DNA of 64,000 nucleotides from Diphasiastrum complanatum (lineage: Eukaryota > Streptophyta > Lycopodiopsida > Lycopodiales > Lycopodiaceae). A program made the translations under genes and the position numbers. The notes under the pieces are model-generated. The model was given only the letters and a program-made list of their open reading frames with translations. It was not told the origin of the DNA and searched no databases. This document shows positions 1 to 10,688 of this stretch, piece after piece (the stretch's first letter is position 1; the number at the start of each line of letters is the position of its first letter). The DNA lies in contig CM055097.1 of assembly GCA_029204225.1 (NCBI GenBank), positions 32,580,802 through 32,644,801 on the forward strand. Reading direction: 5' to 3'.

Positions 1-31
1 TGTAATGAGCCGAGTCCATAACTCTCCCTTG
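1..31 (-). repeat. Start of 3' LTR and polypurine tract of gypsy fragment A
   Basis: Read on the minus strand, a purine run (AAGGGAGAG, about 22-30) lies just beyond the chromodomain end of fragment A. It is followed by sequence that would be the start of its 3' LTR, running off the window. Only about 20 bases of LTR are visible, so the call rests on position and on resemblance to the purine tract near 20969-20978, whose upstream flank (around 21150) also matches 60-130. Confidence 0.35.
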
Positions 32-69
32 CAGAGAAACAGAGCCCTTTACAGGCTAGCAAGCATGAA

Positions 70-1227
70 CTAATGGAAATATTGATGGAGAGGACATAAG
101 TCGTCACAACGGATACCCCACAAGCAGCATACAAGACTAAGGCAAGTACTAAGCAATTGCGACTGTAATGTGATGTAGGTGCAAACAAAAATAGCCATGG
201 CTAGCCGAACCATGAGGTAGAGAGAACATTTGCAATGATATATGTGGTAGAGGAAATAACCAAGGCCATGAGGTTTGAGCATGATCTGCCAATAATGGTG
301 TATGATAAAAAACATCAATAGGCTCCCATGTGGCCTCCTCAATAGGACGAGCATCCCACTGTACCAAAAACTGAACCTGCCGACGGCGCCGACTATGTTG
401 AAGGCGAACCTAGAGAATGGCAGCTGGTAAGAAAGGAAACAGCTCAGGATCTGAAGGACATGTGAGATCGCGAGGAGCATCATCCTCAATGGCAGCACGT
501 AATAGGCTAACATGAAAGGTATCACAGGCACGTGTAGTATCAGGCAGCTGTAAGCGATATGTAACAGGACTGAGGCACTCCAGAATACCATAAGGCCCAT
601 AATAATGTGGTGCAAGCTTCTCAGTAGAAGCGTGGCCCTGAACAAAATGATGTCACGCAAAACGTAGCCGGAGATAAACCATATCACCAATCTGAAACTA
701 GACATGACGACGATGGCGATCAACAAAAGTTTCATAGCGCTGCTGAACCTGCTGTAGATGAGTAGTAGCCCTAGCAATAAGCTCCCGAGAACCTGATAAA
801 AAAGAAGCAATGGTTGTTGGTTTATCATCAAGAGGAAGAGGCACCCTTGCAAAAGAGGAGCATATCCAACCAATAAAAAAGGAGAAACTCCAGTGTTTGT
901 ACTAATAGAGCTATTATAGTTATACTTTGCCAAACATAAATGCTAATCCCAATCCTTCCTTGAAGGAAAAACAAAGTGCCGAAGATAATTCTCAAGGATC
1001 CGATTAAGGACCTCAGTTCGCCCATCAGCAGTAGAATGATAAGCATAACTCATAAGAAGTTGTCCATCCAAAATACCCATAAGCTTTGTCCCAAAGGTAG
1101 ATGTAAACTTACTATCCCGATCAGAAAGGCGTGTGCACTGCTCAGCTGTAATAGTACCGTGGACCAGTATAAAATGTGCCTGTTCTGGCGATAAGGAATG
1201 GGCCAACTCTGGAGCAAGCCAGCGGAC
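70..1227 (-). pseudogene. Gypsy A: integrase core and chromodomain, decayed
   Basis: This is the C-terminal pol part of a Ty3/gypsy chromovirus. At 943-1206 the frame reads integrase core, with the second catalytic Asp motif (SDRDSKF) followed by a degraded form of the usual HPQTDGQTE block (HSTADGRTE). At about 150-400 the minus strand reads QVQFLVQWDARPIEEATWEP, the W-x-x-ATWE core of a chromodomain, which in this clade directs integration to chromatin. The reading frame is broken between the two parts. The 287-residue open frame across 70-933 is hydrophobic nonsense in another frame. Order and strand match the RNase H and RT pieces just above. Confidence 0.8.
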
Positions 1228-2025
1228 TTAGCACGGGAAATATTTAACATGGGCACAAAAGGTACACTCATGGATAAAATGTGCTAGCTCAGACTTCATG
1301 GATGGCCAATAGAAATGGTCTTTAAGATGAGCATAAGACTTTTGAGAGCCAAAATGGCCACCAATAGGAGAAGCAAGAGCATCAGACAACAACTGAGAAT
1401 GAATGGAAAGAGAACTAGGAATACACAAAGCACCATAATGATATAAACGATCATCAATAACAGTATAAACCTGGAACTTTTGAGATGAATGATAAACATC
1501 ACAAAAGTCACAACAAGTCAAATATTCAGCCGGTAAATCATCAAACCAAGAAGGAACAGAAGCAACAAGACTATGTAACAAAGCAGGAAGACGAGGCAAA
1601 GCATCAGTTGTTGTGTTCGACTTTCCTGAACGATAGAAAATGTCAAAATGGAAAGACTGTAAAAACTGTAACCAACGATAATGACGATCACTAAGATCAT
1701 GTTGAGACAAGAGAAAACAAAGAGGCTGATGATCAGTAATAATATCAAAAGGAACACGATACAAATAATGGCGCCACTTCTTAAGAGCATGGATAACAGC
1801 AAGTAGCTCTTTCTCATGAACAGAGTAATGTTGCTCGTAAGAGCACAAACGACGAGACTCGTAAGCAATGACACACTCAAACTGACGAAGAAGAGCGCCT
1901 AGACCAACAGAACTAGCATCAGTCTCAACAATAAACCTCTGATCAAATTGAAGCCAACACATACGGCGGCCAAAACGCATGATGTAAAGCATCAAAAGCA
2001 GTCTAACACCCAGAAGTCCAAACAA
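1228..2025 (-). pseudogene. Gypsy A: RNase H and integrase zinc finger
   Basis: A 265-codon open frame carries a Ty3/gypsy RNase H. It starts near FIVETDASSVGLGALL, continues through the conserved YSVHEKELLAVIHALKKWRHYL and TDHQPL blocks, and ends with the DALPRLP motif (normally DALSR). The frame then runs into the H2C2 zinc-binding domain of integrase (SPIGGHFGSQK, FYWPSMK, then C-x2-C). This is the usual RT-RNase H-integrase order. The frame opens within pol without a proper start, so it is a polyprotein fragment rather than a gene. Confidence 0.85.
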
Positions 2026-2522
2026 ACTTATGAGACTTTTTCAACAAAGAATGAAGTGGGGTAGCCACAGTGGCGAAATACTTAACAGGATGATGAAGAT
2101 GGGTAGCCATACCTAAAAACATACGAACAAAATGAACGTGGAACTGGCCAATCCTCAATAACCTGAACCTTACGAGGACAAAGACGAATACAACCATCAC
2201 AAACAAGGAAATCCAAAAACTCAATCTCAACAACAACAAAGGAACATTTCGACAATTTAGCATACAACTGATGCTTAGCAAGTAACTCAAACACAGACGA
2301 GAAATGCGACACATGGTTAGACAAAGAAGTACTAAAAACAAGAATGTCGTCAAAATAAACTAAAGCACAAACACCAAGAAGAGGACGTAAAACATTATTC
2401 ATAGCATTCTGGAACATGGGTGGACCATTCTGAACAGAACTGAGAAAGGAATGGGAGCTAGTAACCTCAACACTGAGAGACTGGGAAGCAGGAACATGTA
2501 CTGGTGGAAATGTAACTACCAA
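2026..2522 (-). pseudogene. Gypsy A: C-terminal half of reverse transcriptase
   Basis: The minus strand reads FQNAMNNVLRPLLG followed by YFDDILVFS, the catalytic box with both aspartates kept, then the KHQLYAKLSKCSF thumb region. The N-terminal half of RT (the [14 protein letters not shown] and PFGLTNAP blocks) is absent. Protease sequence lies directly upstream, so several hundred bases were lost near 2440-2540. The pieces lie in two overlapping frames (2003-2353 and 2082-2522), which marks a frameshift. Confidence 0.8.
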
Positions 2523-2540
2523 AAAAGGAATGTGTAAGGC

Positions 2541-2925
2541 CTATATCCACCAAAGCAATATACTCTCGCCCCAAGATGCAGACACGTAACCGAATAGAGT
2601 GAGGACCAGGATGCCCAGCCCAAGTAGCATAAGCAAGCTGCGCATGGCAAGTGACAGGAGCAAGATCAGGAAGCGGGTCAGTAGGCACATTGCCAAGAGG
2701 TGGGTCAGGAGTATCAAAAATCTGGATGAAAATATCAGAATTATCAGGAATAATGGCCTCATGGTAAAAAATAGTTGTAGTAGGGCCAAGAGTCTGACGA
2801 CAGTAACAAGCTTTTACAAGTAGAGGTGAGGAAGTCCTCCAAATCCAAGGTAGAGCCTCCAAATGTCCTCCAAGCAACCTGCAAGCTCCAAGATGCTCCC
2901 CAACTCCAAGCGAGGATGCCTCCAT
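2541..2925 (-). pseudogene. Gypsy A: retropepsin-like protease fragment
   Basis: This minus-strand frame contains REYIALVDIGLTHSFF, which matches the gypsy aspartic protease signature (usually ALVD-S/T-G-A-S-H-SF). The active-site triad here is D-I-G, so the Ser/Thr is lost. The upstream part is rich in Pro and Gly and is not recognisable. It sits next to the truncated RT of fragment A. Confidence 0.6.
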
Positions 2926-2929
2926 CTAC

Positions 2930-3873
2930 AAGTAAGGATCTGCAAGCCTCCAAGGATCTCTCCTCCTCCCTACTCGTAAACACAAAGATAGATAACAAGC
3001 TGTATTCACCACCCAACCATAGCTAGATCCAAGCTCCAAGCAAGACCTATCTAGCACCCCCTTGCTAACCATAAACAAATCACAAGCATACCACAACAGA
3101 CTATATCATACTCAAGATCCAAACCCTACTTATGTCCCATACCATAAGCAAGATCCAAACCCTAAGCATACTACATACAAGAAATTGCTCTACACACTAG
3201 TAGCAACACTAGAGCATAAGCAAAACAAGCAAGAGAGATCTCTCCCCTACCAATGGGCACCCCACTACCCTCATATAGATGGCCCATGGACACCTCTAGT
3301 GCACTATGGAGTTCCATGCCCATCCAATGAGAGAGAGAGAAGCCTAGGGGAGTTAAAGAACCTCCATAGGCTCAAGAGACTCCTTCCATAACCTATGACT
3401 CTTTGAATGCCTTTCTTCTGGGAGTTGGGAACTCATTAGACCCATTGGAAGTGCGCCCTCCTACTAGGTCCCAATGTCCAAGTTGTGCATGTATACTTTG
3501 GTCCTAGACCATTAAAGTGATATGGTTCAAGATTGAGGCCCAAGGTTTAGAAAAATAGTCATCCAATGACTTTCTAACACCTCTCTAGGTTCCATACCTC
3601 CATCCAAGGCATAGACACCTACCTGCCCTTAACCAAGGACACTAGTACCTTAATCTAAGGAACCTACCCTTAATCCTAAGGGTAATCCTTATCCAAGGGT
3701 CACGTGACTCCATACCTCCGACCAAGGTATAGTCACTTGCCTGCCCTTATCCAAAGGCACATACCCTTAATCCTAAGGGTAACCCTTATCCAAGGGTAAC
3801 TTGCCATTTAGCCCCCAACACTAAATGGACCAATAGGGGTCTGAAGTACTGCTAGTTACATAGGTATGTAACA
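2930..3873 (-). repeat. 3' LTR of gypsy fragment B
   Basis: The right edge is well placed. On the minus strand the chromodomain end of B is followed by a purine tract (3874-3886) and then TGTTACATACC, a canonical LTR start at 3873. The left edge is an estimate, based on a block (taaacacaaagatagataacaagctgta...ccacccaacc) resembling the end of the full-length element's LTR near 25470-25510. No second LTR of this copy is present because its 5' half is missing. Confidence 0.5.
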
Positions 3874-3886
3874 TTCCTTCCCCCTA
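3874..3886 (-). other. Polypurine tract of gypsy B
   Basis: Minus-strand TTTAGGGGGAAGGAA lies immediately before the TGTTAC start of the LTR. This is the expected plus-strand DNA primer site of a gypsy element. Confidence 0.65.
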
Positions 3887-3889
3887 AAC

Positions 3890-4711
3890 TTAAATTTTTC
3901 CTTGTAGGGAAAAATTTGGAAAATTCTTCTGGAGATCAGCCTCCTTTTCCCAGGTATCCTCCTCTTTTGATTTGCCCCTCCACCTGACTAAAAATTCCCA
4001 AAGCACTCTACTCCGTAGAGTCCTATGCCGGCTATTAACAATCACCTCGGGTTCAGGTGGTCCACTCACGCACTCATCACGAAGAAGTTCCACTAGATCT
4101 TCCACAAGGACCAGAGTCTCCCCAACCCCCAACGAGGGTTTCAACTTACTAACGCAAAAAACAGGATGAATTCCAACGTTAGCTGGAAGGTCTAGTTTGT
4201 ATGCGACCTTGTTTATCACTTGGATAACCTTACAAGGACCGCAATACCTAGGCGCCAACTTTGCACACTTAATAGTTTTCAAGTCCCTAGAGTGACTAGG
4301 GACTCTCAAAAACACCCAGTCGTTGACCATGAAAACCTTGTGCTTCCGAGATAGATCAGCATAGTGCCTTGTCCTATCTTGGGCACTTCTTATGCTATCT
4401 TTAGCAAGCTGTAACATTTCTTGCATATCCGCAAGGAAATCAGCTGCGGCTTGCACCCGTAGGTTTTTCATGCCAACACTAATTGGTGATCGAGGTTGAA
4501 AACCATACATAAGCATGAAAGGGCTGAATCCGGTTGCTGAATGTTTTGCATTGTTATATGCAAATTCCACCAGTGGAAGGTATTGTTTCCAATCAGACTG
4601 CCGATGGCCCACATATGCTCGAAGCATATCCTCCATCGTCTGATTGATCCTTTCCGTTTGACCGTCTGATTCCGGATGATCTGTAGAACTCATACTTAAA
4701 GTTGTGTCCAA
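3890..4711 (-). pseudogene. Gypsy B: integrase C-terminal half with chromodomain
   Basis: A 273-codon frame begins inside the integrase core (STDHPESDGQTERINQTMEDML holds the catalytic Glu). It continues through LVEFAYNN and the GPCKVIQVINKVAYKLDLP region typical of the integrase C-terminal domain. It ends in a chromodomain (WEFLVRWRGKSKEEDTWEKE). Upstream, an in-frame stop lies near 4790, so this part is separated from the rest of pol. Chromodomain presence places B among plant chromoviruses. Confidence 0.9.
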
Positions 4712-5228
4712 CTTTTCAAATACTACTTGCCAAAAATTCCCAGTGAATTTTGGGTCACGATCACTGACAATATCGCAAGGCAGCCCGTATAGTCAAAAAA
4801 GCTTCTCAACAAACAGTTGAGCTAGTTCTGAAGCTTTTATAGTAGTTTTCGTTGGGATAAATTGAGCAAACTTCGTAAATCTGTCAACAATGACCCAAAC
4901 CGAATCGCGGCCCTTCCTTGTACATGGAAGCCCGACCACAAAAAGATATACTTTCCCACTTTCCGGTAAGAATATCTAAAGGATGTAATAGGCCACTAGC
5001 TTTTAGCCTCTCTGTTTTATTGAACTGGCACTTAGTACATTTAAGTACATAGGTCTCTACCTGACTTTTCATCTTAGGCCACCAAAATTGCCTTCGAACT
5101 AAGTCAAGTGTTCTTTGTATACCCAGATGTCCTGCGCATGGACTATCATGACACTCATGCAAAATTTGGGCCCTTACAGTGTCATTCTCCGGTACACACA
5201 CCTTTCCTTTACAAAACAAAATCCTATT
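4712..5228 (-). pseudogene. Gypsy B: integrase zinc finger and core start, frameshifted
   Basis: The 111-codon frame at 4884-5219 has a complete H2C2 zinc-binding domain (HECHDSPCAGHLG, then QFWWPKMK, then CTKCQFNKTERLKASGLLHPLDI). It loses frame just after SIS, where the first catalytic Asp should follow, near 4935-4960. The stretch 4712-4883 continues the core in another frame and includes an in-frame stop near 4790. An in-frame TGA near 5229 splits it from RT-RNase H. Confidence 0.8.
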
Positions 5229-6560
5229 TCAAATTAGAAAATCCGTTTCAGTCTTATCCTGATTCGAGGAACCTGAATCGACCCCCGAAAGTACTTGTTG
5301 CCAATACTTTCCAAAAAATGGATCGGACTCATATAGTCCTTGAAGAGACTGAAACGACCCCGGTTCTATAACAGTAAAGCACAACTGATTAATAATCGGT
5401 AATCGACTCAAAGCATCCGCTAGAGTATTTTGACTTCCTTTACAATAACGTATAGAAAAGTCAAAGATTTGCATCAGCTCAGCCCATCTAGCTTGCCTCC
5501 CCTTTAAATCTGTAGCATCACAGAAATATTGAAGAGTCTGATGATCCGTCAAAACTTCAAATCTAGCTCCATACAAATAATGTCGCCAAATTTTCAAGGA
5601 ATGAACAATTGAAAATAGTTCCTTCTCATAGGTACAATACCTAGACTGAGTAGGATTGAGTTTCTTGCTTTCATAAGCCACAGGATGTCCATCCTGCATC
5701 AAAACAGCACCAATAGCATAATCACTAGAATCGGTCCTAATCACAAAAGCCTTATTAGGATAGCCAATGATTAGTATTGGTGCCGAAGTGACACTTTTCT
5801 TAAGCAACTCAAAACAATTATTCATATCATCCATCCACACCACTAGTGGACTCTTAGCCCTCCAGCTTAGCTTCTTATAGCCTTTCAAAGCCTGGGTAAG
5901 GGGAAATGCCAATCGAGCAAATTGGGGAATATGCCGACGGAAAAATCCTACAAACCCCAAGAAAGACTTGATTTCCCGAATTGTGGTGACAATAGGCCAA
6001 TCAATAACCCTCTGGATACGATCGGCCTCAATCTTCACTCCCCGTTCGGAAATCTTATGCCCCAAGTAGGACAATTCCTTAGCAAAAAAGTCACACTTAG
6101 ACTCCTTGGCAAAGAGCTTTTCCCTTCTTAGGATGTCCAAGACAATCCTAAGATGCTCTTTATGTTCCGCCAAAGTCTTACTGAACACTAGAATATCATC
6201 TAAGAATACCACTACAAATCTTTCCAAATATGGCCTGAACAAATCGTTCATCATCTGTTGGAAAGTTGTCGGTGCATTAGTCAAACCAAAAGGCAACACC
6301 AAAAATTCGTAGTGACCAAAGCGAGTTCGAAACCCGGTTTTTGGTATATCTTCTGCCTCAATGCGTATCTGATGGTAGCCCGATCTTAGATCTATCTTGG
6401 TAAAGTACCCAGCACCACCAAGATAGTCTATTAGATCATCCATCCGCGGCAGTGGATAATTATTCTTAACGGTTACCTTGTTCAATTTCTTATAGTCGAC
6501 GCAAAACCTTATAGTCTCAATTTTCTTGGCAACCAGAACCACTGGTGATGCCCAAGGAAT
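5229..6560 (-). pseudogene. Gypsy B: reverse transcriptase and RNase H
   Basis: A 437-codon frame carries most of [51 protein letters not shown], and the catalytic FLDDILVFS. RNase H follows ([40 protein letters not shown]). The upstream edge is abrupt: sequence is gypsy-like to about 6560 (WASPVVLVAKK) and then becomes unrelated AT-rich DNA. Gag, protease and the 5' LTR are therefore missing. The body is well preserved compared with A. Confidence 0.92.
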
Positions 6561-7057
6561 TAGAGTGATAGAAATGCCTCAATTCTTATATCCAATGCAA
6601 ATAAAAAGCATTTACTTCTACTCATTCAATCTTATTGTTTGTAAGCTCAATCCAAGCCTACTATTTGCAAGCTCAATCCAAGCTTAAGAAAAAAACAACA
6701 AAAAGCTACATTTGCCTTAATCCAAAGCAAAAATGAAAACCAAATCTTTTTGTAAATTTCAATTAACTAATCCAAGCTAATGTTTACATAAAGTTCCCAT
6801 TCCAATTCCATTTCCATTTGTCATTTCAAAAGAAACCAAAATTTTCAAATTTTTCACTATTCTAGATTTCCAAATCCATGAAACTAGTGTCTAGAAATGG
6901 AAAACTAATGAAGCTCTATGAAAACTTCAATTTTCAGATTCTGAAAATCAGAACTTCAAAATGACAAAAAACAGAACTTCAAAACTTGTTTTATGCACAA
7001 AGTTATACCTAGTAGGTCACAAACTTGACATGTCTACAATCACTCTAGTAATGAAGT
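6561..7057. other. AT-rich stretch without recognisable genes
   Basis: This stretch lies between the truncation point of gypsy B and the first LINE 3' end. It contains short A/T runs and poor open frames. I see no domain, RNA gene or clear repeat. Confidence 0.6.
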
Positions 7058-7240
7058 TTGACTAGCCAGAGAGCTTTATATATTGTTTTTCCACTTAGAC
7101 TAGCGATTTTTATGTTGTCCGACATGGACAGTGTTCCTACGAGATGTGTACTTATTTCTTCTGTCTTATGTGCCCTTGGGCACCCAACAGACATTAATGT
7201 AATTTCTTCTTCTTCTCCTCTCTCTCTCCCTCTCTCTCTC
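7058..7240 (+). mobile_element. LINE 3' end with CT-rich tail (copy 1)
   Basis: Only the 3' untranslated end is present. It holds two short hairpins, TGTCC-GACAT-GGACA (7116-7130) and GTGCCC-TT-GGGCAC (7170-7183). Then comes the shared motif CAACAGACATTAAT and a TTC/CT pyrimidine tail (about 7204-7240). The same order, with different but still complementary stem bases, ends copy 2 at 8926-9087, which shows that this is a LINE terminus and not random sequence. Confidence 0.7.
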
Positions 7241-7274
7241 ACCACAAGATGGTAGTGGCTAGTCCCCATAGATA

Positions 7275-9022
7275 CATTCTACCATTGGAGTGAAACAGGG
7301 CTGTCCCTTATCACCCACTCTCTTTGCACTATATATTGATGATCTCGAGATGATTACTCGGAAGGAAGGTGGAGAGGGTTGTCCTTTAGCGGCGGACATT
7401 ATTATCCCCATTCTCTTATATGCTGATGATGTGGTTCTTCTCTCATCCTCTGCAGCTGGTTGACAGAGACACCTTTCTGCTTTACATCACTTTTGTCAGC
7501 TTTGGGGATTGACGGTTAACATTAAGAAGACTAAGATTATGGTGTTCAACACTAATAGTCAGCATATGAGAGATGTGGTATTATTACTATGACGGGCTGC
7601 CGATTGAGATCGTGACCTCTTACACCTATTTGGGAGTCCTTTTCTCTAGTCCACTACTCACATTTCGACCTGCAGCCCTCACCAGGCTCCGTAAGGGGCA
7701 TACCGCTCTTGTTCATATCGAGAGATTCTGTTCCATATACTATGTGCAGGACCCTGCTACCAGATGCTTACTATTTTCTGCTACTGTCTCCCCAGTTGTT
7801 TTATACTCTGCTAAGACTTGGTGCCCTGATTTATCACGCGATACATGGAGGGATCTTACTGGTATCCAGATTCTCATGCTCAGCAGGATGATCCGGGCTA
7901 AGCCCTCGGTGCCACATGATATCATACCAGCGGAGTTTGCTTCCCCTCCCTTGGTTATCGGTGCTATGTTTCAGATCATTACCTTTCTTCACAGGGTATC
8001 AGATCTAGATACTTCCAGATACGTTGTTGTTGCTCTCACCTTATCTCGTGCCATTGTTGGACAGGTAGCCAAGCATCCTTGGTATAGCAGTGTCTCAGCC
8101 CTTCTTCAAACTTGGGGGTTATTTGCACTTGATCTGCCGAGCGGGACCCATGCTTATATTAGACAGCAGACGTACTATATGGTCACAACCCGATCCGAAT
8201 AGGGTCAAGATACACTTTTATGGCACACATCTATTACGGCTGGATGCTACAGGCATGCCTATCCTTCTAGCATATCTTACACAGCCGCTCTCTTTTGGTC
8301 TGAGATACCGTATAGGACAGCTTCGAGTCTCTTCTCACTAGCTTGCTATCGAGACAGGTAGATACACAGACACTCCCAGATTGCAGAGGATATATCAGCT
8401 TTGCTCTCTTCAGGAGGTGGAGGATGAGTTTCATTTCTTTCGTTGTCCAGTATATTATGAGATTAGAGGACGATACCATTGTTTATACAGAGATACTCCT
8501 CTCATGCTGAGTGTAGGTCTTCTTTTGAGAGAGATGTGTACTCTACGAGCTTCACTTCTACCTACGCTCTCAGATATGGATCACAGTCAGGCTCATATTA
8601 CCTAGTTCTTCCAGAAGCGACACACAGAGGATATTTCAGTTGAGGATTTTAAAGTCCCCGTTCGAAGATCGAAAACACAGAGAGTTTCACATGCTTCCAC
8701 TAGATCCAATGCTACCAGGACTTCACGTGCTTGCCACCAGCCTACATCATGCTCCACTATTACCATCACTCATTACTTTCAGCTCGCTCGTAGCTAGTCT
8801 CCTCCGCAGAGCAAGTGGTTAAGCTCTTACATTGTACCCTCATAAGCTGGTGGTCAAGCTTTGATACTTTTTCTTAAAGATAAAGAGATAGATATACTAG
8901 TTCTTTTCTTTTCATTACTAAATAAGTCCGTATGCGGACAATGCTCCTCACGCTTGTACTCTCTTTTTTGTCTTATGTACCTTTGGGTACCAACAGACGT
9001 TAATATTAATAATTCTAATTCT

Positions 9023-9087
<65 letters not shown>
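7275..9087 (+). mobile_element. 5'-truncated LINE (copy 2) with CT tail
   Basis: The sequence starts inside the RT domain at IGVKQGCPLSPTLFALYIDDLE, shortly after the tail of copy 1. It continues with the catalytic YADD (7419-7430), the VNIKKTKIMVFN block and the C-terminal thumb (7573-8202). A zinc-binding-like domain follows (8381-8605: CSLQEVEDEFHFFRCPVYYEIRGRY). A TGA near 7463 and frameshifts near 7570, 8200 and 8370 kill the frame. The 3' UTR has hairpins at 8926-8939 and 8977-8990, then CAACAGACGTTAAT and a pure (CT)n tail (9026-9087). It is a non-LTR retrotransposon of the APE-type; the clade needs an RT tree. Confidence 0.88.
9026..9087. repeat. (CT)n microsatellite, tail of LINE copy 2
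   Basis: About 62 bases of uninterrupted CT form the extreme 3' end of the LINE, in the place where a poly(A) tail would be expected. Confidence 0.95.
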
Positions 9088-9090
<3 letters not shown>

Positions 9091-9310
9091 TGGCAGCCAA
9101 TTGGGAGCCTGCCCGCGCTGCCTGCACTGCCCAAGCGCCTGCCCGTGCTGCCCAAGTGCCCGCCCATGCTGCCCGAGCGCCTACCTACACTGCTCGAGCT
9201 GTTTTTAGCCTGCCCAAGCTGTTTTTAGCCTGCCCGTGCTGTTTTCCAAACTGCCCATGCTGCCCGAGCTGTTTTCCAGCCTACCCGCGAGGTTTTCCAG
9301 CCTGCTAGTA
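9088..9310 (+). repeat. GC-rich imperfect tandem repeat after LINE tail
   Basis: Degenerate repeats of CTGCCCGTGCTGCCCAAG-like units follow the microsatellite directly. One frame (9090-9308) is Ala/Pro/Arg-rich. This resembles the Ala/Thr-rich repeat frame that follows another LINE tail at 48657, so it may be the start of a further, truncated LINE first ORF. That is inference; no domain is visible. Confidence 0.45.
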
Positions 9311-9359
9311 TTAAAAATTTCCCAGCCCACATTGAGAGCAATGTTTTAGATGGGGAGAG
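9311..9359 (+). other. 3' internal end and polypurine tract of a lost gypsy element
   Basis: The block CCCACATTGAGAGCAATG followed by GATGGGGAGAG precedes an LTR start. A very similar block (CACATTGAGGGCACTG...TTGGGGAGAG) precedes another LTR on the minus strand near 20969-21020. It looks like the internal 3' end of an element whose body is missing. Confidence 0.5.
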
Positions 9360-10115
9360 TGTAATGGACGCACATTATAGTCCATACTTCTCTACTTTTG
9401 ACATTATTTGTTGACACGCACTTTATATTACATGTGACGGACCTAGAAATACTACTTTACATGGTTTTCTAATTTTGGCCCTGATTTTTGAGTTTCACTT
9501 TCCCTCCAAATCAATATGAAGGGAGGTAGGGTTTATCCACTATAAATTGCCACTAAGGCTGGTCAGTTGTTAGTTTTGATCATTTGAGTCTTGGGCTTCT
9601 TGTAGGGGAGTTGTACTATTTTAGAGATTGTAGTTGGAGATCTGTTAGAGCCCGGTCTCGCTCTAACATGACCTCAGCACAGCCGGTTACTTGAGGGCCT
9701 GCGGTCGACAGTCGTCAAAGGCCAGTGACCGAAGTGACATCTATCCCGAGCTGGGACTAGTGTGTCACAAGTAGTGACACACGGTGTGACCGCCTGACAA
9801 GCTGTCAGAGATGCGGTGAATAATGACCGTCGGGATCCTAGCCGTCAGTGACGAGATGCAAGTAGGAGGGATGACCAAGCAGGTCACGGGTCTTTGGCGG
9901 GGCATGGGGGTGGTACCCTATGAGTCACTCAATATTCACAAGTCACAGGGGTCATGCATGCCAGGTGGACTGATCACCCACAGGTGGATGCCATGTGCTA
10001 GTTGACAGGAATAGCAGGTAGAAGGACTCAAAGAGGGGGTGCCTATGGTTTGGGAAGATCATTCTTCACACCGGCCTTTGAGGATTCACGATCTTGGAGA
10101 GCTTTGCTTGTGACA
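9360..10115 (+). repeat. LTR of gypsy element D (756 bp)
   Basis: It starts TGTAATGG directly after a purine tract and ends TTGTGACA, two bases before a primer-binding site, giving canonical TG...CA ends. The interior holds tandem-like, partly palindromic blocks (GTGTCACAAGTAGTGACACACGGTGTGAC near 9762-9789). It acts as the 5' LTR of the gag fragment that follows. Confidence 0.75.
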
Positions 10116-10117
10116 AT

Positions 10118-10130
10118 TGGTATCAAAGCC
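10118..10130 (+). other. Primer-binding site of gypsy D
   Basis: TGGTATCAAAGCC, two bases after the LTR, matches the initiator-Met tRNA 3' end (expected TGGTATCAGAGCC) with one mismatch. Confidence 0.75.
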
Positions 10131-10688
10131 TCGTTCTAGAGAGAGAACAACTCGTTCTAGAGAGAGAACATCTGTTTTTTGAGAGAGAAAGTAGAGAAAA
10201 CATCAATTTCTCTTTAGAAAAAAATTTGAACATTGAAAATTGAATTCTGTAGGAATTGGAAAAATGGCCATAACCTTCTCTATGCATATCGGATTGCTAT
10301 GAGATTTCGGCAGCTGCTTGGGGGTGCTGGATCGCTGCTAGGGAGGCTGAAAATCTGAGAACCTGAGATTTGGCACGGAGCATCCTTACAAGAGGGCAAC
10401 CTACTACAGAAATACCTTCATCTTGTTTGCAGACCTGAGCGTGCATAAATTCGCATTGATTTGGGGCTGTTTTTTTGCCTTTTTCCGCAAAAAGTTGACA
10501 AAACTTCAATTTTTTCCGGCAACCTTTTCATCGGTCATACATACCATGTCTTTGGGAACCAGGGAGTGATCTATCTTTGCTGATTTATTTTACTTTCCGT
10601 TTTCCCTCTTCACAAGAAAAATCGTTTTTTTTGAACATTCAGAAAGAGAGTTTGCTTCTTTTGTGCCCTTTTGTTCATTGTGTTCATT
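10131..10688 (+). other. 5' leader of gypsy D
   Basis: This is non-coding sequence between the primer site and the gag start. It begins with two copies of CTCGTTCTAGAGAGAGAACA and has a T-rich region before the first ATG. No other feature is seen. Confidence 0.5.

Noticed and set aside
70-933. 287-codon minus-strand frame with many hydrophobic residues, resembling a membrane protein
   Set aside because: A different frame of the same strand reads integrase and chromodomain of gypsy A. The hydrophobic frame is a composition effect.
8861-9208. Open frame with long Ser-Leu repeats over the CT microsatellite
   Set aside because: It is a translation of (CT)n. The same happens at 44104-44476 and 56108-56358 (Arg-Glu on the other strand). 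No real protein.
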